From: Natrinema mahii
GTDB taxonomy: Archaea; Halobacteriota; Halobacteria; Halobacteriales; Natrialbaceae
Direction of reading: 5' to 3'
DNA: 46,264 nt
Assembly (NCBI GenBank): GCA_000690595.2
Contig: JHUT02000016.1
Span: forward strand, 1-46,264
In this document: positions 23,988-31,756 of the stretch, one piece after another
Numbering within the stretch: position 1 is the first letter of the stretch
Layout: each line of letters starts with the position of its first letter
Program-made: the position numbers and the translations under genes
The notes under the pieces: generated by a model
Databases searched by the model: none
Told to the model about the DNA's origin: nothing
The model's input: the letters and a program-made list of their open reading frames with translations, nothing else

Positions 23988-25156
23988 CTCGCCACCTCCA
24001 GAACGTGGACGGCAGCAGTTGCGACCGTCCCACCCGCATTGTGGGTCACGCCGACCTCCGCATCGGGGACCGCGTCGGCGTTCGGGTGAGTGCCCGCGAG
24101 CAGTTTGGTCAACTCGACGAGTTGGCCGACACCCGTTGCACCGACGGGATGGCCCGTCGCTTTCAGCCCGCCGGAGAGGTTGACCGGCAGCTGTCCGTCG
24201 TGGGCCGTTTCCCCGTCGCGGGCTGCCGTGATCGCGTCACTGGGCTCGTAAAAGCCCAGTGCCTCGAGTGCGAGCACTTCGGCGATCGTAACGCAATCGT
24301 GGACCTCGGCGACATCGACATCGTCGGCGGTCACGTCGGCCTGGCCGTAGGCGGCCTGAGAAGCCGATTCGGCCGCTTTCGTCCGCGTCAGGTCCTCTCG
24401 GTCTTGCAGGGACAGCGAGTCCGTCCCGCGTCCGGAGCCGGTAATCGCAACTGCCGGCTCGAGGTCGTGTTCGGCCGCGTACTCGCCCGAGACGAGGACG
24501 GCCGCCGCCGCGCCATCGGAGATCGGACAGGCATCGAGCAAGCCGAGCGGATCGGCAACCGCTGGTGCCTCGAGGACGTCCGCGACGTCGATTTCGTCGT
24601 GGAACTGTGCCTTCGGATTGGTCGCCGCGTTCTCGTGGTTTTTCACCGCGACATGTGCGAGGTCTTCGTGCGTGCCGCCGAACCGCTCCATATAAGCATC
24701 CGCGAGCAACGCGTACGCTCCGGGGAACGTCAGGCCCGGACGGCCCTCGTAGAGTTCGTCCGCGGTCCGTGCGAGTGCTGCCGTCGTCGCCGCCGTCTCG
24801 AGGTTCGTCATCCGCTCGAGGCCGCCGACAAGGACGACATCGGCTGCGCCGCTCTCGATCGCTCGGACGCCGTCGGCGACGGCGTAGCCACCCGAGGCAC
24901 ACGCGTTCTCGACGCGCGTCGCCTCGAGACCCGCCGTCTCGCCGATCCCGGCAGCCATCAGCGGGGCCTGATGGCTCTGTCTCTCTGCGGTTTCGCCCAT
25001 GTAGTTGCCGTAGTAGAGGGCATCGACGTCAGAACGCGGGACGGCGCTTTGCTCGAGTGCGCTCGAGCGTGCTTCGGCGAACAGTTCCCGACCGGTTCGA
25101 CCGGTATGGTCGCCGAACTCGGTCGCACCGACACCAGCTATCAGTATTGCTGCCAT
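23984..25156 (-). CDS. SCP2-type thiolase (acyl-CoA acetyltransferase)
   Basis: This 390-residue enzyme starts at the ATG at 25156 (MAAILIAGVGATEFGDH). The nucleophile is Cys86 in VENACASGGYAV, and LSGGLKATGHPVGATG carries the catalytic His. The third motif is HNAGGT instead of the C-x-G of bacterial degradative thiolases, as in SCP2-type archaeal enzymes that need a DUF35 partner. It would split or make 3-oxoacyl-CoA in the cytoplasm. It is the first gene of a four-gene operon. Codons upstream of 25156 cover the promoter and were excluded. Confidence 0.88.
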   Translation of the reverse strand: MAAILIAGVGATEFGDHTGRTGRELFAEARSSALEQSAVPRSDVDALYYGNYMGETAERQSHQAPLMAAGIGETAGLEATRVENACASGGYAVADGVRAIESGAADVVLVGGLERMTNLETAATTAALARTADELYEGRPGLTFPGAYALLADAYMERFGGTHEDLAHVAVKNHENAATNPKAQFHDEIDVADVLEAPAVADPLGLLDACPISDGAAAAVLVSGEYAAEHDLEPAVAITGSGRGTDSLSLQDREDLTRTKAAESASQAAYGQADVTADDVDVAEVHDCVTIAEVLALEALGFYEPSDAITAARDGETAHDGQLPVNLSGGLKATGHPVGATGVGQLVELTKLLAGTHPNADAVPDAEVGVTHNAGGTVATAAVHVLEVAR

Positions 25157-25192
25157 TACCGAAAAAAAGGACTCTAGCGGCGAAAACCGGTG

Positions 25193-25204
25193 GGTTGATA
25201 TGTA
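25193..25204 (-). promoter_or_regulatory. Promoter motif shared with the dehydrogenase operon (thiolase copy)
   Basis: On the plus strand GGTTGATATGTA (minus strand TACATATCAACC) starts 37 bp before the thiolase ATG, the place of a TATA box for a short-leader transcript. The same 12 bp lie 39 bp before the dehydrogenase start at 28520. Here it extends into an imperfect dyad with GGTTG and CAACC arms, which could be an operator. Confidence 0.5.
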
Positions 25205-25241
25205 TACCAACCCGCGATCGCGGGCGCTGCCACACGACGGA

Positions 25242-25327
25242 CTATAGTAGCCACTGAAACGGTTCACACACTGATCGCACCGCTGTCGTACGATCAGGTG
25301 TGGAAGGACTTTCAGTGGCTACTATAG
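25242..25327. mobile_element. Palindromic MITE, copy C (86 bp)
   Basis: It starts CTATAGTAGCCACTGAAAC and ends TTTCAGTGGCTACTATAG, with the core GATCGCACCGCTGTCGTACG. It lies between the two catabolic operons, downstream of the symporter unit and upstream of the thiolase promoter, and disrupts no visible gene. Confidence 0.88.
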
Positions 25328-25456
25328 AAGACGAGATGGTCGGCACGTCTCGGACTGTCAGGTGGGACTAATGGACGACAGTCGTTGTGGGGGCTTCGAA
25401 AAGCGGTCACAACCGCCGCCGTGAGACGGCGAAGAGGGCGGTCAGCGGGGAGCCGC

Positions 25457-25528
25457 CTATATTTTCCAGAAGAGAACGATCAGGTTGCTTATCATCATCG
25501 CAACGAAGCCGACGAGCCAGAGTTCCAT
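25457..25528 (-). CDS. 23-residue single-helix membrane peptide after the symporter
   Basis: The ATG at 25528 is preceded by GGAGGTGA at a spacing of 5 bases, a strong Shine-Dalgarno sequence that decides the start. The product MELWLVGFVAMMISNLIVLF, then WKI and a stop, is one hydrophobic helix. The gene starts 14 bp after the symporter stop, so it belongs to the same transcript. It may be a small subunit or stabiliser of the symporter. The length is below most gene-finding limits, so homologues may be unannotated. Confidence 0.6.
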   Translation of the reverse strand: MELWLVGFVAMMISNLIVLFWKI

Positions 25529-25542
25529 GTCTCTCACCTCCG

Positions 25543-27057
25543 TTAGAGTTTGAAGATGGGTTTGACGTGCTCCGGAACGTTCTCGCCGCTGGCTCCGTCA
25601 GTCAGATACGAGACGAAGATCGTCACGGAGATCGAAACGGCGATCGCGATGAAATAAAAGTCCATCCCGATCGGGAACGAGTACCCGAGCTGTGTCGCAG
25701 CCAGCAGCGTGACGTTGAGCAGGAGCGCGGCGGCGAGGCCGGCGGTGACGCCCTCTCGGCTTGCATCTTTCCAGAGGAGGCCGACGACCACGGCGGGAAT
25801 CGTTCCACTGACGAACGTCCCCCAGCCGAAGGTGCCAAGGATCGCGACGAGGTGGCCGCCGTACAGGCCAAAGATCACTGCGCCAACGCCGACGACGAGG
25901 ACTGCGACCCGGCCCAGCCACGTTTCCCGCCGCTCGGAGAACTCCCAGCCCATCGCTCGCACGAGGTCACGAGCGATCGCGCCGGAGGCGACCGACAGGA
26001 AGAACGCGGCGGTGGACATGATCGCAGCGACCAGCCCCGCGTAGATGATCATCTGCAGGGCGACGTGTAACCGTTCGACGAACTCGAAGGCGGCCATGTC
26101 GGGATCTGCAAGCGGTTCGATCGTCCCGGAGGCGACCAGATAGAGCGCAACCAAGCCGATGAGCAACCAGAGGATACTCCCGACGGCGTAGGTGACACCG
26201 CTGACGAGCCCGACGGTTCGCAGTCCCTTCGGGTCGTCGATCGAGAACATCCGCTGGAGGACCTGAGGCTGGCCCATGACGCCGATACTGAAGACGATCG
26301 GCCAGATCAACAGCAGACCGGGTGCGGAGCCTTCAGCGAGCCCCCAACCATCGAGCATCTGGGGTGTAAAGGCCTTCGTCACGTCTGCGCCGGTGAGTTC
26401 ACCGGCCTCGACGACGGTCATGGTCGTGTTCCCCATCCCACCGGCGATCTGGAAGAATCCAACCACGACACCGACCACACCGATGAGCATCACCGCGCCC
26501 GTGTACGCCCCCGCGAGTTGGGCCGAGGCCATCCCACCGACGGCAACGTAGACGATGATCAGCCCGAACACGAGCCAGACGGCGGTCTCCATCGAGATTC
26601 CGAGGATCACCGAGAGGACGTAGCCGCCACCGGCGACCTGCGAGGCGAGGTAGGCCCAACACGCGATAAAGAGGATCACCGCAAGTATCCCCCGGATCGC
26701 ACCGCTGTTAAACCGCTCGTCGGCGATGTCCCCGAGCGTGCCAATGTTAGCGACGTCGGCCATCCCGCGGACCCGCTTGCCAACGATCCAGTAGGCCATC
26801 GCGAACCCGAGACCGCTAGCGAAGGTCATCCACAGCGAGGACGTGCCCATCTGGTAGACGAGCCCCGGACCGCCGATGAACCCGAAGGCGCTCATGATCC
26901 CGGACATACTCGCGAGGGTGATGACCGCCGCACCGAACATTTTCGTCGCGCCATAGAACTCGTCGGAGGAGTCGATCAGGCGCTGGCTATACAGGCCCAC
27001 AGCGAACACCGAGAAGATAAACACTGCGACGAACCCGGGAACGAGCACGTTACTCAT
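25543..27057 (-). CDS. Sodium:solute symporter (SSS family)
   Basis: This 504-residue protein has about 13 membrane helices. The start FVAVFIFSVFAVGLYSQR with SSDEFYGATK, then the SGIMSAFGFIGGPGLVYQMG unwound helix and YVAVGGMASAQLAGAYTGAVML, are SSS hallmarks. It should import an organic acid with sodium. It overlaps the small-subunit gene upstream by 4 bp and is followed by a tiny membrane peptide gene. Together with the dehydrogenase, thiolase and CoA-transferase, a short hydroxy- or oxo-carboxylate is the likely substrate. Confidence 0.9.
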   Translation of the reverse strand: MSNVLVPGFVAVFIFSVFAVGLYSQRLIDSSDEFYGATKMFGAAVITLASMSGIMSAFGFIGGPGLVYQMGTSSLWMTFASGLGFAMAYWIVGKRVRGMADVANIGTLGDIADERFNSGAIRGILAVILFIACWAYLASQVAGGGYVLSVILGISMETAVWLVFGLIIVYVAVGGMASAQLAGAYTGAVMLIGVVGVVVGFFQIAGGMGNTTMTVVEAGELTGADVTKAFTPQMLDGWGLAEGSAPGLLLIWPIVFSIGVMGQPQVLQRMFSIDDPKGLRTVGLVSGVTYAVGSILWLLIGLVALYLVASGTIEPLADPDMAAFEFVERLHVALQMIIYAGLVAAIMSTAAFFLSVASGAIARDLVRAMGWEFSERRETWLGRVAVLVVGVGAVIFGLYGGHLVAILGTFGWGTFVSGTIPAVVVGLLWKDASREGVTAGLAAALLLNVTLLAATQLGYSFPIGMDFYFIAIAVSISVTIFVSYLTDGASGENVPEHVKPIFKL

Positions 27058-27557
27058 CGACTAGACACCTCCACAGGCTCGTCGACATCCTGTGTCTCGT
27101 TTTCCGCGTTTGTCTCCTCGACTTCCTCGAGGAACCGGTCCCACTCCTCGTCGGGTAGGAAGTGTGTCCGGAAGTACACCCCGTAGGCAAGCGTGACTGT
27201 CATGAACCCGCCGACCCAGTAGAGCCAGTAGGCGGCGGCGAAAGACGGGTGCATGCCGGTGATCAGAAACTCCGGTGACGTGCCCGCGAACGCGCTCGAG
27301 TAGTGCTCGGTCAGGACGAACGCCGATAGCTGGAGTCCGGTCCAGATGCCGAGAGGGTAGACGAGCAACTTTGTCGAGATTGTGCCGTTGGAACTCGCGC
27401 CGATGACGAACCACGGCGGGAAGAGAAACACCGAGACGAGCAAGGCGACGAACCAGTAGCCGGCCAGCCCGAGTCCGAGCACAGCCGTCCACAGGACACC
27501 GCTTGCGAGCATCAGCTCCGAGGTTCGGCCCTCGACATCGATCTCGCCGTCTAACAC
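27054..27557 (-). CDS. Small membrane partner of the SSS symporter
   Basis: This encodes 167 residues with four hydrophobic stretches (ASGVLWTAVLGLGLAGYWFVALLVSVFLFPPWFVIG; then LLVYPLGIWTGLQLSAFVL and YWLYWVGGFMTVTLAYGVYF) and an acidic C-terminal tail. It overlaps the symporter start by 4 bp. SSS transporters are often encoded with a short membrane subunit (DUF4212, DUF997 or DUF3311 types); this protein has the same position and build, though I cannot assign the exact family. Confidence 0.7.
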   Translation of the reverse strand: MLDGEIDVEGRTSELMLASGVLWTAVLGLGLAGYWFVALLVSVFLFPPWFVIGASSNGTISTKLLVYPLGIWTGLQLSAFVLTEHYSSAFAGTSPEFLITGMHPSFAAAYWLYWVGGFMTVTLAYGVYFRTHFLPDEEWDRFLEEVEETNAENETQDVDEPVEVSSR

Positions 27558-27647
27558 GTCTCTGCCCTCCTGGCGATTGATCCGTGGCCCCGATTCTCCC
27601 GTTCCAGTTCGTGTTGTCGCATCCGAATTGTGTATGCCATGTGTCCA

Positions 27648-28520
27648 TTACTCGTACGTATTCACGAAGCCGCCGTCCCACAGCAGGTCGTCGCCGTTAA
27701 GATGTTTGCCGTGACGTGACAGCCCGAACGCGAACAGGTTACCGGCCTCAACCGGCTCCATCATCTCGGACGTCCGGGCCTGCCCAAGCATCACGTCCTC
27801 GACGACCTCTCGTTCGGTAATACCGCGCTCGTCGGCCGTATCAGCGATCTGGTCCAAGACAAGCGGTGTCTTGACATAGCCCGTACTGACCGAGAACGCA
27901 CGAATATTCCCGTTGCCCTCGGCCGCAGTCGATTTGGTCAGCCCTCGCAGGCCGAACTTCATCGTGTTGTAGGCGACTTTATCGCGGGTCGCGTAGTGGC
28001 CGTGGACGGACGCCATGTTGGCGATCGCTCCGACGCCATCGTCGGCCGCTCGAATGTGGGGCAGCGCCAGTTTCGTGAGATACATCGGCGCACGGAGCAT
28101 CACCCGGTAGAGGAGATCGAACGTCTCCATGGGGAACGACTCGATCGACGCGATATGCTGGATGCCGGCGATGTTCGCGACGTACCGAAGCTGTCCCGCA
28201 TCCGCGGCCGTCTCGACGAGCGCCTCGATCTCGGCGTCGTCAGTCAGGTCACAGGGGACCGTCTCGAGGACGCCCTCGACCGCAAGGTCGTCCGCTTTCG
28301 CTGCCGTCTCGTGGAGTCCGTCTTCATCGACATCGGCCGCGATGGTCGTCAGGCCGTTTGCCGCCAAGACGAGTGCCGTCGCACGGCCGATCCCCGAGGC
28401 TGCGCCGGTCACGATTGCCACGTTTTCGCTGGTAAACCGTGGATCGTCGAGATGCTGGATCGATTCGGCGGTGATCTCGGGTGGATCGATACTATCGTGA
28501 GTGTCGGCTGTCCTGCTCAT
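27648..28520 (-). CDS. Short-chain dehydrogenase, 3-hydroxybutyrate dehydrogenase-like
   Basis: This 290-residue SDR has TGAASGIG at residues 38-45 for NAD(H), NIAGIQ, and the catalytic Ser171, Tyr184 and Lys188 (SVHGHY..., YNTMK). The C-terminal part LSRHGKHLNGDDLLWDGGFVNTYE is typical of classical SDRs. The opening VAIVTGAASGIGRATALVLA and the context of thiolase and CoA-transferase suggest oxidation of 3-hydroxybutyrate or a similar hydroxy acid to the oxo acid. It is the first gene of the symporter operon. Confidence 0.85.
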   Translation of the reverse strand: MSRTADTHDSIDPPEITAESIQHLDDPRFTSENVAIVTGAASGIGRATALVLAANGLTTIAADVDEDGLHETAAKADDLAVEGVLETVPCDLTDDAEIEALVETAADAGQLRYVANIAGIQHIASIESFPMETFDLLYRVMLRAPMYLTKLALPHIRAADDGVGAIANMASVHGHYATRDKVAYNTMKFGLRGLTKSTAAEGNGNIRAFSVSTGYVKTPLVLDQIADTADERGITEREVVEDVMLGQARTSEMMEPVEAGNLFAFGLSRHGKHLNGDDLLWDGGFVNTYE

Positions 28521-28558
28521 GCGACTAGAGAGACGAACGGTAACCGGTTCAAACGGAA

Positions 28559-28570
28559 GGTTGATATGTA
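28559..28570 (-). promoter_or_regulatory. Promoter motif shared with the thiolase operon (dehydrogenase copy)
   Basis: GGTTGATATGTA on the plus strand is identical to 25193-25204 and lies at nearly the same distance before the start codon. It probably contains the TATA box; identity beyond the box (GGTT) suggests a shared regulator. The rest of 28521-28703 holds no clear gene. Confidence 0.5.
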
Positions 28571-28703
28571 ATCACCGCCGCCTGCATGCGGTTTTGAACG
28601 CTGTTGGGCAGCGACGACGATACACGTCGGGACCACAGTTCGATCGCCTACCGTCCGAGGGCAGCCTGTTGAGGGGGCTCAACAACTGTGTCGGTTCGAC
28701 GTG

Positions 28704-28919
28704 ATGGGTGACGATCGTGACATCGACCGAGGTACCGGCCTCGACAAGGGTGCAGTCAGCACTGCGCTCTCGCGCCTGAAGGACCGTGACTTGGTCGAAC
28801 ACAAGGCAACGTACTGGGCCGTAACTGACGACACCGAGCGACTCGACGGGTATGGTGGCTACGAACGGGCGACCGCCCTGTTCAACGAGCAACTCGGTGA
28901 CGAAGACAAAGAGTCGTAG
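28704..28919 (+). CDS. Winged-helix antitoxin-type protein, shortened by a TAG codon
   Basis: The readable core TGLDKGAVSTALSRLKDRDL, followed by VEHKATYWAVTDD, is a winged-helix domain like those encoded before MazF toxins in haloarchaea. The frame stops at TAG 28917-28919 after EDKES, but continues RERAPSEPHPSVENEQ to TGA 28968-28970, which overlaps the toxin start (GTGA). A TGG to TAG change of a tryptophan codon would explain this. The N-terminal helix is also poorly preserved (MGDDRDIDRG). I therefore regard the antitoxin as damaged at both ends. Confidence 0.6.
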   Translation: MGDDRDIDRGTGLDKGAVSTALSRLKDRDLVEHKATYWAVTDDTERLDGYGGYERATALFNEQLGDEDKES

Positions 28920-28966
28920 CGCGAACGCGCACCCAGCGAGCCACATCCGAGCGTGGAGAACGAGCA

Positions 28967-29320
28967 GTGACTGACGAGAACGCAACCCCGATTTGTGAGC
29001 GGGGCGACGTCGTCTACGGTGACGACCCGTTCAAAGGCGACAAGGACGCTCGGCCCTGGCTTATCCTCTCGAATCACGAGAGACGGCCGTTTCACGGCGA
29101 CCAGTATATCGCGCTAACGTTGACATCAAAATCCTGGATGGACGGCCTTATCGACATCCCTGGGGAGAGTTGGCTTCATAGTGGAACGCCGGATGAGAGT
29201 CGGATCGTCCCGTGGGGCGTCCAATCAATTGACCACGAGGATATCGACTTCTGGCAGGGCCGTCTGGCGGATGGTATTGTCGATAACGCGACTACTGCTC
29301 TCGTCAACGAACTTCGGTAG
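28967..29320 (+). CDS. MazF/PemK-family toxin
   Basis: The GTG at 28967 gives 117 residues. ICERGDVVYGDDPFKGDKDARPWLIL opens the SH3-like PemK fold, with RPWLILSNHERRPF and YIALTLTSKSW as the next strands and VVPWGVQSID-like IVPWGVQSID near the end. MazF toxins cut mRNA. The original antitoxin stop overlapped this start, so the pair was translationally coupled; now 47 bp separate the premature stop from the toxin. If the toxin is active, control must come from the shortened antitoxin or another copy. Confidence 0.82.
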   Translation: MTDENATPICERGDVVYGDDPFKGDKDARPWLILSNHERRPFHGDQYIALTLTSKSWMDGLIDIPGESWLHSGTPDESRIVPWGVQSIDHEDIDFWQGRLADGIVDNATTALVNELR

Positions 29321-29520
29321 CAACTTTCGGGCACTCACACTTCTACGCGTTACAGCTTTTCCAGACCACAGTCTCAATGTATATGGACAGAGCCGTTTTA
29401 AACTCACCAGGAATTAGTGAAGCATCAGACTCTACTTGAACGGACGGATTCTGCAGTGAAGCAGACGCGCTTTACCCCCGCCCCGGTGGGGCGAGGAACT
29501 CGCGCTGTTTTTCATTTAGA

Positions 29521-30106
29521 AATCGTCGAGGAGTTCTTGGATTCGGCTGAGGATCTGGTTCACGTCGACAATGTGCTGATGGATCGGGAGTTCGATAGCC
29601 AGCACGTTCTGGAGATGCTCAGCCAGCGTGGGATCTCATACGTCGTCCCGAAACGAATGCAAACCAGCGAGAAAGCGCAGGCCAAGCGCCTCCTCAAACA
29701 CGGGGAAGATCGCTACGAGACCGACCGCAAACTCCACCCCGGCAAGAACGAGTGGCACGAGACAACGCTAATCTACCGTCGGAAAGAGGATTCAGAACAC
29801 GACGACCACCGACAGTATTCAGTGTTCATGACGAATCGGGGGAGCGGACACCTCACCGAGTACGGCTACCGCTGGGAGATTGAGAGTGGCTACAGGTCGA
29901 TCAAGCGGTTTATGGCCGCCACCACGTCAACGGATTTCGGGTTGCGATTCTTCTATTTCGCGTTCGCCTGCCTGCTGTACTCGATTTGGCGAGCAGTGGA
30001 CCTGCTCGTGCAGGTCGAATTGACCGGCCAATACGAGCATTCGCCGATCGTGACGGCCGACAATACCTGACGCTGCTAAAGAAGGAAACTGGAATCGGGT
30101 GAAGAG
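29521..30106 (+). pseudogene. Transposase fragment, same family as 31757-33433
   Basis: From IVEEFLDSAEDLVHVDNVLMD the sequence is collinear with the second half of the intact transposase at 31757. It keeps the second Asp (MDREFD) and the YREK region (YGYRWEIESGYRSIKRF) but lacks the first 360 residues. Near the 3' end a one-base deletion turns the frame to TGA after ADNT at 30068-30070, while the intact copy reads on for a further ten residues or so. The two copies differ at many third positions, so they are not recent duplicates. The 100 bp before 29521 do not match the intact copy. Confidence 0.85.
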
Positions 30107-30316
30107 ACATACTCTATCGGGTGAGCGCGATATCTGAGTAGCAATGCTACCTGAAGTCTCTGAGAGTTGGCCATACGGTAGGTATCTCAACAAGAATGCT
30201 TGTTTGAACGCCAATCTGGGAAAGTTCCCGCTAGCCGATCCGGCTGAAGCCACGCATTACAGTCCCGCTAAACCCACTGTAGTCTCAACTCCCAAAGCCC
30301 CAGAGTAGTTGAGACT
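30107..30316. mobile_element. Right-end sequence of the broken insertion sequence
   Basis: This stretch parallels 33434-33635 after the intact transposase; both contain CCGCTAAACCC, CTGTAGTCTCAACT and CCAAAGCCCCA. Here GTCTCAACT and AGTTGAGAC form an inverted pair around the end. The true outer boundary of the element is not certain. The following 120 bp to the lipoprotein gene hold nothing recognisable. Confidence 0.5.
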
Positions 30317-30435
30317 GGTTCTCTTAATGCATATGGTGTGAGCTATCTAAGGATCATCAAGCGTTGCTAAATCTATTTGAGTTCAGTCGAGATGTTCTGC
30401 TTGCTACGCTGTTGGCTGTTACCGTAGATCTCGCG

Positions 30436-31560
30436 TTATGATGGCTGAGTGAGAGCGTATAGAGTTCCGTTAGTTGTTTGTGCAAACACTTGCTCGTCAC
30501 CGGCACCTAGGAGAAATGTCTCACTGGAAATCGTCGTCTGAGCTTGCTCAAATGAAGAGAGTCTATCGACCCACGTGACCTGTCCGGCATCTGTTCCGAC
30601 AATGAACCTGTCCAAGGTCGAAGTCGTTTGTGTTACGGGCGTCTCAAAACGTCTCTCATAGCGTTCCGTACCGTTCTGAAGTGAGAGCTCATATAATGTA
30701 CCAAAAGTTCCAGAAGGTGCTTGCGCTGTCGACTCTGCAACTAAAAGGGATGATTCGGTTTTGTGGACCCCTTGGACTCGAGCATCCATTCCAAATGACG
30801 ATCGCCACTGGAGCTGGCCAGTTGTCCGATCAAGTGCGGCGACGTTACCGTCTGCTCCAACATATACATGGGTATCGACAGGAAGAGGGCCGACAGTTGT
30901 TGACGGCCAGTCCTCCGGCTGCCACGCCCACAGAAGTGTTCCGTTACTGGGTGAGAGTGCGACGACGCCCCCTTGGTTACCGAAGTAGACCGCCGTATCA
31001 TCAGCTGCAAGCTGGTCGTCTGGTGCGGCAATCACGGTGAAGTCGATTCCATCGATCGACGACTGCTCCCAGCGAAGTGTTCCATCACTCGTCTCAAGGG
31101 CTGCGAGGGAGCCGTTCGCCGCGTAGAGGGTCTCATCCGAAACAGTGAGCGCTGAAGCGAGGTTATTCACGGCCTGTGTCCACAATTGCTCACCACTCGA
31201 TGCATCGAACGCGTAGATCTGTGCTTGTGCACCACGGGGGCCGCCTCTCTCGCCGGCGTAGATGCGGCCATCTGAAGCAGTGAGGCCAGTTATTCGTTCT
31301 AGATCAATATCCCACTGTCGTGTCCCGTCTGTTGCATCAAAAACCGCGAGCTGGCTATTCCCAGATTGACTGCTATGATACCCACCAACTGCAAGCCATT
31401 CGTTCGTTACACAGGGTGGGGACAGTGATGTTGGTTCAGGAACTGATGCGGTCCATTGCGTCCCATCTGGCGATTGTGAAAGAATTGTCCCCGAGCAGCC
31501 AGCGAGAACACCTGCCAAGAGCGTACCACTAGTGGCGAGGAACGAACGGCGGGAGGGCAT
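30436..31560 (-). CDS. PQQ-type beta-propeller lipoprotein
   Basis: This encodes 374 residues from the ATG at 31560, chosen because SRRSFLATSGTLLAGVLAGC then forms a proper twin-arginine lipoprotein signal; the ATG at 31572 adds four residues. The body has repeated blades such as LAVFDATDGTRQWDID, IYAFDASSGEQLWTQA, LAALETSDGTLRWEQ, VVALSPSNGTLLWAWQ and VAALDRTTGQLQWRS, the G-x-x-x-W signature of PQQ-like propellers. It is an extracellular membrane-anchored propeller, with no catalytic residues visible, possibly a scaffold or a binding protein. It stands alone between two insertion-sequence copies. Confidence 0.85.
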   Translation of the reverse strand: MPSRRSFLATSGTLLAGVLAGCSGTILSQSPDGTQWTASVPEPTSLSPPCVTNEWLAVGGYHSSQSGNSQLAVFDATDGTRQWDIDLERITGLTASDGRIYAGERGGPRGAQAQIYAFDASSGEQLWTQAVNNLASALTVSDETLYAANGSLAALETSDGTLRWEQSSIDGIDFTVIAAPDDQLAADDTAVYFGNQGGVVALSPSNGTLLWAWQPEDWPSTTVGPLPVDTHVYVGADGNVAALDRTTGQLQWRSSFGMDARVQGVHKTESSLLVAESTAQAPSGTFGTLYELSLQNGTERYERRFETPVTQTTSTLDRFIVGTDAGQVTWVDRLSSFEQAQTTISSETFLLGAGDEQVFAQTTNGTLYALTQPS

Positions 31561-31756
31561 ACAGAAATCCACCCACCCGAATCATATAGACATTCTGGAA
31601 GCTATATCTAGAACCCACTCTGTTACATCCTCACTCTACATCTAACGATTAGCTACACCAGTCTTGTTCGCGACTGAGGAAGCCAATAGAGCTACTGAAA
31701 CCACGATACAGGATAGTTAGACGGACTCTTGGGTATGCCCGGGCTATCTATCCGTA

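Noticed and set aside
23882-25177. Plus-strand frame of 431 codons
   Set aside because: Antisense to the thiolase; no domain seen.
28917-28919. TAG as a pyrrolysine codon
   Set aside because: There is no pyrrolysine system in view and a tryptophan codon change explains the stop.
29417-29520. 5' end of the transposase fragment as genuine coding sequence
   Set aside because: The first 35 codons do not match the intact copy; they are flanking DNA that happens to stay open.
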